Shown here one piece after another: positions 1-5,838 of a DNA stretch of 14,376 nt (its first letter is position 1; each line of letters begins with the position of its first letter). Origin of the DNA: Brevundimonas sp. Its GTDB lineage: Bacteria > Pseudomonadota > Alphaproteobacteria > Caulobacterales > Caulobacteraceae. The position numbers were made by a program, and so were the translations under genes. The stretch is from the NCBI GenBank assembly GCA_012270135.1, contig JAAXIW010000047.1, positions 1 to 14,376 on the forward strand. The letters run 5' to 3'. The notes under the pieces were generated by a model. That model worked only from the letters and a program-made list of their open reading frames with translations. It had not been told where the DNA came from and ran no database searches.

Positions 1-1644
1 TCGGACAGCGACCGCTTCACCCTCGACTCCATGCCCGGCATGCAGATGGCCATCTAAGCCGACCAGGCGTCCGGCCTCATCGACGAGGAGGGGGCCAAGC
101 GCCGGCGCAAGGAGCTTGAGCAGGAATCGACCTTCTTCGGGGCCATGGACGGCGCCTCGAAATTCGTTCGCGGCGACGCCGTCGCCGGCCTGATCATCGT
201 CTTCATCAACGTCATCGGCGGCATCCTGATCGGCGTCGTCCAGCACCAGATGCCGATCGGCGACGCCGCCAACGCCTACGTCACCCTGACCATCGGCGAC
301 GGTCTGGTGACCCAGGTCCCGGCCATCATCATCTCCATCGCCGCCGGCTTCCTGGTGTCCAAGGCGGGAGTCGAGGGCACCGCCGACAAGGCCCTGGTCG
401 CCCAGCTGGCCACCAACCCCGTCAGCCTGGGCGTCGTCTCCGGCGCGGCCGCCCTGATCGGCCTGATCCCGGGCATGCCCCTGCGGCCCTGCGCCGCCGT
501 CGCCAGCGGCACCGGCTTCATGGCCTGGCGGCGCGGCCGCCAGCGGCTCACGCCGAAGCCCACCGAGGCCGAGCTGACCGCCGCCGCCGCCAGCCCCAAG
601 GAGGACGTCGAGGAGCCGATCGGCACCGCCCTGACCATCGACGAGGTCAAGATCGAGCTGGGTTATTCCCTGCTGTCCCTGATCAACGATCTGGAGGGCC
701 GCCGCCTGACCGATCAGGTCCGCGCCCTGCGCCGCTCCCTGGCCCAGGAGTACGGCTTCGTCATGCCGTCGGTGCGCATCCTCGACAACATGCGCCTCGG
801 CACCCAGGGCTACGCCATCCGCATCAAGGAGATGGAGGCCGGCTCCGGCGAGGTGCGCCTCGGCTCGCTAATGGCCATGGATCCCGCCGGGCGTCAGGTC
901 GAACTGCCCGGCGAACACACCCGCGAGCCCGCCTTCGGCCTGCCCGCCACCTGGATCGACGAGAGCCTGCGCGAGGAGGCCACCTTCCGCGGCTACACCA
1001 TCGTCGACCCGTCGACGGTTCTGACCACCCATCTGACCGAGATCCTCAAGGAGAACATGGCCGAACTGCTCTCCTACGCCGAGGTCCAGAAGCTGCTGAA
1101 GGAGCTGGGCCCGGAAGAGAAGAAGCTGGTAGAGGAGCTGAGCCCGTCGTTGGTCACTGTCACTACCCTGCAGCGCGTGCTCCAGTCGCTGCTGCGCGAG
1201 AAGGTCTCGATCCGCGACCTCGGCGCCATCCTCGAGGGCCTGGCCGAGGCGGCCCCGCACACCAGCTCGGTCACCACCCTGGTCGAGCACGTCCGCGCCC
1301 GTCTGGCCCGCCAGCTGTGCTGGCAGCACAAGGGCGACGACGGCGCCCTGCCCATCGTCACCCTGTCGCCCGACTGGGAGCAGGCCTTCGCCGAGGCCCT
1401 GGTGGGGCAGGGCGAGGACAAGCAGCTGGCCATGGCCCCGTCGAAGCTTCAGGACTTCATCCGCGCCGTCCGCGACGTGTTCGAGCGCGCCGCCATGGCC
1501 GGCGAGACCGCCGTCCTGCTGACCGGCCCGCAGGTCCGCCCCTACGTCCGCTCGATCATCGAACGCTTCCGCGGCCAGACCGTGGTGATGAGCCAGAACG
1601 AGGTCCACCCCAAGGCGCGGCTCCGGACCATCGGGACGGTCTAG
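1..1644 (+). pseudogene. flhA: Flagellar export gate protein FlhA, 3' part, interrupted by an in-frame TAA
   Basis: FlhA is the large membrane protein of the flagellar type III export gate; its C-terminal cytoplasmic domain docks substrates and chaperones. The window opens inside the gene. In frame 1, the FHIPEP-family loop (usual core MPGKQMAIDAD) reads MPGMQMAI, then TAA at 55-57, then ADQASGLIDEEGA. The expected Asp codon is thus a stop and the usual Lys is Met. After it the frame is open for 529 codons: membrane segments (GDAVAGLIIVFINVIGG, then VTQVPAIIISIAAGFLVSKAG, then a weaker pair near 421-525) and a full cytoplasmic domain ending QTVVMSQNEVHPKARLRTIGTV. If real, the stop truncates the protein in the membrane domain. 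An ATG at 145 could start only a fragment. Family identity is very secure; whether the stop is a mutation or a sequence error cannot be decided here. Its stop codon overlaps the stop of the convergent DUF559 gene. Confidence 0.93.
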
Positions 1645-2084
1645 CGGGCGGCGCCCGGATTCTCCTCCCCACCGCGTGGGGAGGTGGCTCGACGGCGACT
1701 CAGCCGTCGAGACGGAGGGGGCGGCTCCGTCGGAAGTCGCTCTTCGCCTACACCACGGATGAAGACGAGCACGCCATCCAGTTCATCCCGGACGGCCTTT
1801 GCCGCGATCCGTACAACCCTGATGCCCCGTCGCCCCAACCAGATCGTTCGGCGCCGATCCCGCGCAATACGATCCGGATCATCGTGACTCGCCCCGTCGA
1901 CCTCGACTGCCAACAGGGCCTCGGCGCAATAGAAGTCGAGGATGTACGGGCCAATGGGGTGCTGCCGGCGAAAGCGCAGGCCGCCCAGCTTATTGCCCCG
2001 GATGCGCGTCCAGAGCCTGGCTTCGGGGGGCGTCAGGGCCTTGCGGAACCGCTTTGCTCGTTCGTAGCTCTTCCCGGCAGCCAC
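1641..2084 (-). CDS. DUF559 domain protein (Vsr-like endonuclease fold)
   Basis: A 147-residue protein of the DUF559 family (PF04480), related in fold to the very-short-patch-repair endonuclease; its cellular role is not established. Recognisable family blocks are ERAKRFRKALTPPEARLW (about 8-25), LGGLRFRRQHPIGPYILDFYC (about 33-53) and LLAVEVDGASH (58-68). The last two hold the D50...E61-x-D63 arrangement expected of a PD-(D/E)XK-type centre. I chose the GTG at 2082-2084 because a GGAGG sits 10 nt before it and family similarity begins right after it; a longer frame from GTG 2133-2135 would run through a palindromic repeat. The tail after about residue 115 (PTEPPPPSRRLSRRR...) is encoded by repeat copy 1 and is probably not part of the fold. 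The gene lies between flhA and a convergent membrane gene, framed by inverted repeats, suggesting a small mobile or formerly mobile unit. Confidence 0.85.
   Translation of the reverse strand: MAAGKSYERAKRFRKALTPPEARLWTRIRGNKLGGLRFRRQHPIGPYILDFYCAEALLAVEVDGASHDDPDRIARDRRRTIWLGRRGIRVVRIAAKAVRDELDGVLVFIRGVGEERLPTEPPPPSRRLSRRRATSPRGGEENPGAAR
1661..1731 (+). repeat. Multi-hairpin intergenic repeat, copy 1
   Basis: Three hairpins in a row lie just after flhA. The first is a perfect 9-bp stem with loop CGC (1664-1672 / 1676-1684, arms CCTCCCCAC and GTGGGGAGG). The second is a 9-bp stem (1688-1696 / 1703-1711). The third is a 7-bp stem (1711-1717 / 1725-1731) within the motif GACGGAGGGGGC (1711-1722). 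The first hairpin with its flanks (1661-1688) and the GACGGAGGGGGC motif recur in inverted orientation at 2091-2150. It also encodes the C-terminal tail of the DUF559 protein on the other strand, and could act as a transcription terminator for flhA (inference). Confidence 0.85.
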
Positions 2085-2090
2085 CGCGTC

Positions 2091-2150
2091 GCCCCCTCCG
2101 TCACGGCGCGTATCCGCGCCGCGCCACCTCCCCACCGCGTGGGGAGGAGA
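2091..2150 (-). repeat. Multi-hairpin intergenic repeat, copy 2 (inverted)
   Basis: This copy holds the same 21-nt palindrome as copy 1 (2127-2135 / 2139-2147, loop 2136-2138). Its flanks match those of copy 1 in inverted orientation (GCCA before, AGA after). It also has a 7-bp stem of unrelated sequence (2104-2110 / 2115-2121) in the place of copy 1's second hairpin, and CTCCGTC (2096-2102), the complement of the conserved GACGGAG motif. On the minus strand the GGAGGGGG of the motif sits where a ribosome binding site for the DUF559 gene would be. The palindrome begins 7 nt after the stop of the gene ending at 2157, so it may end that transcript. Confidence 0.85.
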
Positions 2151-2156
2151 TATCTG

Positions 2157-2864
2157 CTACGGCTCGGTCCAGCCTCCCGCCGACGCCGCCCGCGCCGCGT
2201 CGTTGGCCGGGCGGGCGATGAGGCCGGACTGGGTGATCCACACCTCGTATTTCGCCCCGTCGGCCATCGGCATATAGGCGCCGCCGCCGTAGAGGGTGTC
2301 GACCGCATTGACCCGGTGGCGGTATTTCCGCGCCGTGTCCCAGGCGCTGACCTTCCACGGCAGCCACTCCGGGCCCGTGTCCCCGCCCTCCAGCGGATGC
2401 ACGCTGCGCGCCCCGTTGATCTCCTGCTCGATCGAGCTGTAGCGTCCCGACAGCCGGTCCAGCCGGTATTGCGAATCCAGCCCCAGCACATTGGCCCAGG
2501 GCTTCCACTTCAGAACCTGGGCCTCGATCCGCCACTCGTCCCCGTGCAGGGGATACAGGTTGCTGACCGCCGGCGCGTCCTCGCCGCGCCCCGGCTGCAT
2601 CACCGTGGCCTCATAATACTGCGGCCCCAGCTGGCGGGTCTCGATCGTCGCCACGGGGCGTTCGTAGGTCAGGCGGGAATAGGTCTGGACGTCGAGGCCG
2701 ATCAGGGCCGCGATCATGGCCAGGGCGAGGAATCCGGCGCCGCCGACGCCGCCCAGCAGGCCGCCGAAGAACCGTCCCCTGAACAGGGCGCCCAGGCCCC
2801 GGAACAGCAGCACCAGCCCGATGAGCCCGACCACCGCCGGCGCGATCCACCACCACCAAACCAT
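2157..2864 (-). CDS. Conserved membrane protein of unknown function, two N-terminal membrane segments
   Basis: A 235-residue protein. It begins with a Trp-rich hydrophobic segment (about 3-24, VWWWWIAPAVVGLIGLVLLF), then a Gly-rich basic turn (FRGRFFGGLLGG) and a second hydrophobic segment (about 38-56, GAGFLALAMIAALIGL). The remaining ~180 residues are soluble, with many aromatic and charged positions (for example WRIEAQVLKWKPWANVLGLD and YGGGAYMPMADGAKYEVWITQSG), probably in the periplasm. I do not recognise a characterised family; similar proteins in Caulobacterales have, as I recall, been labelled efflux-pump proteins, but nothing here supports transport. The ATG at 2862-2864 is preceded by GGGAG 7 nt upstream. 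The gene is divergent from the sensor kinase across 114 nt and converges on flhA through the DUF559 unit. Confidence 0.8.
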   Translation of the reverse strand: MVWWWWIAPAVVGLIGLVLLFRGLGALFRGRFFGGLLGGVGGAGFLALAMIAALIGLDVQTYSRLTYERPVATIETRQLGPQYYEATVMQPGRGEDAPAVSNLYPLHGDEWRIEAQVLKWKPWANVLGLDSQYRLDRLSGRYSSIEQEINGARSVHPLEGGDTGPEWLPWKVSAWDTARKYRHRVNAVDTLYGGGAYMPMADGAKYEVWITQSGLIARPANDAARAASAGGWTEP

Positions 2865-2978
2865 GTTCTCACTCCCACCCGTGTCGCAACGATCTTTACC
2901 TCAATTCCGCGGAAGCGGGGTGGTTTCCCCCGTCACGCGACTGGACAGGCCAGAACGCGCCGCTAATGCTCGCGTCCG

Positions 2979-4352
2979 ATGTTTTCGGCCGTCCGCCCGT
3001 CCCTGCCCGCCCTGCTCCGGTTCGCGCGGACTCCCAGCATCGGCCGGTCGATCGTCGCGCTTCTGGCCGGCGCCATCGTGCTGCTGCTGGCAGCGAACCT
3101 GACCACCTTCGTCATGATCCAGCGCACCGCCGCCCTGAACGAGCAGGTCGAGCGCTCGCAGCAGGTGCGCCGCGCCGCCGGCGTCCTGCTGCTGTCCCTG
3201 GTCGACGCCGAGACCGGGCAGAGAGGGTTCCTGCTCTCGGGCGATCCCGCCTTCCTCGCCCCCTACAACCGGGCCGCCATCTCCGTCCCGGAGCAGATGG
3301 CGGAATTGGAGGGCCTGACCGCCGGTGATCCCCAGCTGGAGGCCCAGGTCGGCGTCATGCTCGAGGCGGCGCGCGACAAGCTGGCCGAGCTCGAGCGATC
3401 GGTCACCCTGTCCCGCACCGGTCGGATCGGCGAGGCGGTCCAGCTGGTGCGGTCGGGCCGGGGCCAGGACCTGATGGACACCATCCGGAGCGGCATCGGC
3501 GCCATCGACGAGATCGAGATTGTCCGGCTCGAATCCCGCACGCGCCAGTCGGATCACGGCTCGCGCCTGACCCTGTGGGCCAACGCCCTCAGCGCGCTGC
3601 TGGTGGTGGTTCTGGCCGGGATCATGGTCTGGCTGGTCAGCCGCTACATCGAGGAAATCCAGTCCGCGCGGGACAGCCTCGACCGCATGAACGCCGGACT
3701 GGAGACCCAGGTCCGCGACCGCACCGCCCAGTTGACCCTCGCCCGCGACCGCGCCGAGGCCATGTTGCGCGAGGTCAACCACCGCGTCGGCAACTCGCTG
3801 CAGCTGGTCTCCAGCTTCATGTCCATGCAGCTGCGCCATCTCGCCGACGAGGGCGCCCGCGCCGCGCTGAAGGAGTCACAGGCCCGGATCGAGGCCGTGG
3901 CCCATGTCCACCGCCGCCTCTACACCTCCGGCGACATGACCTCGGTGGCCATGGATGAATATCTCGAGGGCCTGATCGCCGAGCTCGGCAAGTCGGTCGG
4001 CCCCGGCGCGGGTTCGCCCAGCCTGACGCTGAAGGCGCGGCCCATGACGGTCTCGACCGATCAGGCGGTCTCGATCGGGGTCATCGTCACCGAGCTGGTC
4101 ACCAACGCCGTCAAATACGCCTATGGCCCCGGCGAGGCCGGTGAGATCCGCATCATCCTCGAGCCCGATCCCGAAAACGGAAGGGCCCTGCTGACCGTCG
4201 AGGACGACGGCCCCGGCCTCGGCGACGCCAAGCCGAAGGGCACCGGCCTCGGCGGCAAGATCGTCACCGCCATGGCCTCGGGCCTGCGCTCGAAGGTCGA
4301 ATACGATCCGGCCCACCCGGGCGTGCGCGCCCAGCTGGCTTTCGATCTCTGA
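2979..4352 (+). CDS. CHASE3 - HisKA_2 membrane sensor histidine kinase
   Basis: A 457-residue sensor kinase that should autophosphorylate on His and pass phosphate to a response regulator not encoded here. Layout: membrane segment 1 (about 24-47); periplasmic CHASE3-type sensor (about 48-198) with the signature DAETGQRGFLLSGDPAFLAPY at 76-96; membrane segment 2 (about 199-221); a likely coiled coil (about 222-262); HisKA_2 dimerisation box LREVNHRVGNSLQLVSSF with phospho-acceptor H268; then an ATPase domain with N box ELVTNAVKYAYG (N376), DDGPGLG (409-415) and GTGLGGKIV (421-429). HisKA_2 kinases such as PhyK often feed the alphaproteobacterial general stress response, so that is a plausible but unproven role. 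ATG 2979 is the only usable start after the in-frame TAA at 2964-2966; no clear ribosome binding site is seen. The Nudix gene follows after 24 nt. Confidence 0.93.
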   Translation: MFSAVRPSLPALLRFARTPSIGRSIVALLAGAIVLLLAANLTTFVMIQRTAALNEQVERSQQVRRAAGVLLLSLVDAETGQRGFLLSGDPAFLAPYNRAAISVPEQMAELEGLTAGDPQLEAQVGVMLEAARDKLAELERSVTLSRTGRIGEAVQLVRSGRGQDLMDTIRSGIGAIDEIEIVRLESRTRQSDHGSRLTLWANALSALLVVVLAGIMVWLVSRYIEEIQSARDSLDRMNAGLETQVRDRTAQLTLARDRAEAMLREVNHRVGNSLQLVSSFMSMQLRHLADEGARAALKESQARIEAVAHVHRRLYTSGDMTSVAMDEYLEGLIAELGKSVGPGAGSPSLTLKARPMTVSTDQAVSIGVIVTELVTNAVKYAYGPGEAGEIRIILEPDPENGRALLTVEDDGPGLGDAKPKGTGLGGKIVTAMASGLRSKVEYDPAHPGVRAQLAFDL

Positions 4353-4376
4353 TCGTCGCGCTTTAGAGTCCGCACC

Positions 4377-4817
4377 ATGCTTCAATTCGGCGAACCCGAC
4401 CCCGCCCTCGACTACGCCGACCGGCCCACCGCCTTCGGCCTCGTCTTCCATGACGGCAAGCTGGCCTGCGTCCGCGTCGACCGCGGCGAGGGCAGTTATT
4501 TCGACCTGCCCGGCGGCGCCATCGACGGCGACGAAACCGAACAGCAGGCGCTCGTTCGCGAGTTCGTCGAGGAGACCGGCATGACGGTCCGGCCGTTCGC
4601 CCGCATCGCCGCGGCGGCCCAGCATTTCCGCAAGTCCGACGGGACCCCGGTCAACAACATCGGCGGCTTCTGGATCGCCGAGCGGCTGGCGCTCGATCCC
4701 GCTGCAAAGATCGAGGACGACCACGAACTGGTCTGGCTGCACCCGCACACGGCCCTGAACGAACTGCGCCACGACGCCCATGCCTGGGCGGTGGCCGCAT
4801 GGCTGCGCCGGCGCTGA
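4377..4817 (+). CDS. Nudix hydrolase
   Basis: A 146-residue single-domain Nudix protein, cleaving a nucleoside diphosphate linked to another group; the exact substrate cannot be read from sequence. The Nudix box is perfect: G47-x5-E53-x7-R61-E62-x2-E65-E66-x-G68-M69, in the segment GGAIDGDETEQQALVREF and on. The Mg-binding glutamates are all present, so an active enzyme is expected. The N-terminus (TAFGLVFHDGKLACVRVDRG) and the C-terminal WLHPHTALNELRHDAHAW segment fit small MutT-like housecleaning enzymes. It follows the kinase gene by 24 nt on the same strand and is likely co-transcribed with it. CsbD downstream has its own promoter candidate. Confidence 0.93.
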   Translation: MLQFGEPDPALDYADRPTAFGLVFHDGKLACVRVDRGEGSYFDLPGGAIDGDETEQQALVREFVEETGMTVRPFARIAAAAQHFRKSDGTPVNNIGGFWIAERLALDPAAKIEDDHELVWLHPHTALNELRHDAHAWAVAAWLRRR

Positions 4818-4838
4818 GCGTTTCAAGCGGAGCCTTAC

Positions 4839-4864
4839 GGAACAACTGGCTGATACCGCTCGCT
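4839..4864 (+). promoter_or_regulatory. Candidate sigma-EcfG (SigT) general stress promoter for csbD
   Basis: GGAAC at 4839-4843 is a full match to the -35 element recognised by EcfG-type sigma factors. After a 17-nt spacer, CGCT at 4861-4864 matches the -10 core CGTT at three of four positions. It lies about 50 nt before the csbD start codon. CsbD-type genes are known general stress targets in alphaproteobacteria, which supports the reading; no experimental evidence is available. Confidence 0.6.
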
Positions 4865-4911
4865 TTCCTGACACGGCCGCCGGTCCCGGCGGCGCATCAG
4901 GAGTAGAACCG

Positions 4912-5097
4912 ATGCCCCATCACGATAGAGTCGAAGGCGCCGCCAAGAACATGGGCGGCAAGGCCAAGGAAGCGGCCGGCGACCTCACCGGCGACGAGAA
5001 GCTGAAAGCCGAAGGCAAGGCCGACCAGGTCGAGGGCAAGGTCCAGAACGCTATCGGCGGCATGAAGGACAGCCTTCGCGACGACAGGCGCCACTAG
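4912..5097 (+). CDS. CsbD family stress protein
   Basis: A 61-residue, very hydrophilic protein of the CsbD family (PF05532), commonly induced by general stress; its molecular role is unknown. The sequence has the family's repetitive Lys/Gly/Glu pattern: RVEGAAKNMGGKAKEAAGD (6-24), then TGDEKLKAEGKADQVEGKVQ (26-45). The start is ATG 4912-4914, with AGGAG at 4899-4903 eight nt before it. The frame is open further upstream into the Nudix gene, but that part has no family similarity and would bypass the ribosome binding site. A GGAAC promoter candidate precedes the gene and a 10-bp-plus hairpin follows it, so it is probably a single-gene transcript. Confidence 0.93.
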   Translation: MPHHDRVEGAAKNMGGKAKEAAGDLTGDEKLKAEGKADQVEGKVQNAIGGMKDSLRDDRRH

Positions 5098-5114
5098 TCC
5101 GCGCTGCACGATTC

Positions 5115-5144
5115 AACGCCGCGCTCCATCCGGGGCGCGGCGTT
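5115..5144 (+). terminator. Terminator-like hairpin after csbD
   Basis: AACGCCGCGC (5115-5124) pairs perfectly with GCGCGGCGTT (5135-5144). The stem can extend inward by one G-T and two G-C pairs, leaving a 4-nt loop. It starts 18 nt after the csbD stop codon. Only a short T-poor tail (TTCTCATGT) follows, so efficiency as an intrinsic terminator is uncertain. Confidence 0.7.
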
Positions 5145-5167
5145 CTCATGTCCGCAGCAACTTCTCC

Positions 5168-5274
5168 GTCATGGTCGGGCTCGTCCCGGCCATCCATGAT
5201 CGCGGAAGGTCGTCGGCGAGCTCGAATGCGATCCCGCCGTGTTCAGGGATTCCCGGCACGGGGCCGGGAATGGC
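5168..5274. repeat. Dispersed intergenic repeat with imperfect inverted ends
   Basis: The left 32 nt (5168-5199) and the reverse complement of the right 32 nt (5243-5274) match at 22 positions, each carrying a CGGG/CCGG-rich core and ending in a TCC-TGA-like block. Translated, the left end gives MVGLVPAIHD, and the opposite strand gives MAGTSPTMTE. Both are peptides I recognise as typical spurious translations of very common alphaproteobacterial intergenic repeats. I therefore read the stretch as a non-coding dispersed repeat, not a gene. It lies in the gap between the csbD hairpin and the broken secreted-protein gene. Confidence 0.7.
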
Positions 5275-5296
5275 GGGCATTCAGTTCAGGTCGACT

Positions 5297-5803
5297 CTAG
5301 TCGTCGCCGCCCAGCCGGATGCGCAGGCCGTCTTCCGGCGGCTTGCTGCCGTCGGCGGGCCGGCACTCCTCGACCCAGACCACGCCGCCCTCGGGCTGGA
5401 CCCGGGGCCGGGTCTCGCAGGCCCGGTCGACCAGCCGCGGTCCGCTCGCCACGGACCGGCCGGGCGCGCCGCATTGCAGGGCGTAGCGGTCGCCCGCCGC
5501 CTCCTGCCGGCACTGTTCCGCCGCCGCGCCGCCGGCCAGACCGGGCGGCAGGTCGGCGCCGAGATCGAGCGCCAGGGCGGCGCGAACGCGCGCCTGGCAG
5601 GCCTCCATGCTCTCGTTGGCCGCGCGGATCAGCGGGCTGCACTCCGACCGCTCGTCGCCGTTGGGGTCGGCTCGGGCCCAGTCGGGCAGGGAGGGGGCTG
5701 GGGCCGTCTGAGCGATGACCGGCTACGGCGGCGCGGGCTCCTGCCACACCACCTGTCCGGGGGCGGCCTGTTGCAGGATGACGGCGGCGGCGAGGGCGAG
5801 CAT
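5297..5803 (-). pseudogene. Small secreted Cys-containing protein, interrupted by an in-frame TAG
   Basis: The reading frame starts at ATG 5801-5803 with a strong ribosome binding site (AGGAGG, six nt before the ATG). It gives a short signal-peptide-like start (MLALAAAVILQQAAPGQVVW), then meets TAG at 5723-5725 after 26 codons. It then continues open in the same frame for 142 codons to TAG at 5297-5299. The downstream part looks like real protein: LPDWARADPNGDERSECSPLIRA, then SMEACQARVRAALALDLGADLPP, a Cys-containing middle and the end PEDGLRIRLGGDD. Its cysteines would suit disulfides in the periplasm. A single C-to-T change in a CAG codon would explain the stop. I do not recognise a named family. 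It lies 35 nt after the VWA gene, in the same orientation, probably at the end of that transcript. Confidence 0.65.
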
Positions 5804-5838
5804 GGCGGACCTCCTGTAACCAGCCCGGCCAGACTAGC

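Noticed and set aside
55..57. Recoded stop (selenocysteine or pyrrolysine type) in flhA
   Set aside because: The codon is TAA at an Asp position; no recoding mechanism for this is known and no supporting RNA structure stands out.
1661..2150. CRISPR array reading of the repeated palindromes
   Set aside because: There are only two copies, in opposite orientation, with a gene between them and no spacers.
1317..2966. 549-codon frame across flhA, the DUF559 gene and the membrane gene
   Set aside because: It overlaps three better-supported genes and has Arg/Pro/Ala shadow composition with no domain.
4780..4911. N-terminal extension of CsbD into the Nudix gene
   Set aside because: The ribosome binding site and family similarity both point to ATG 4912.
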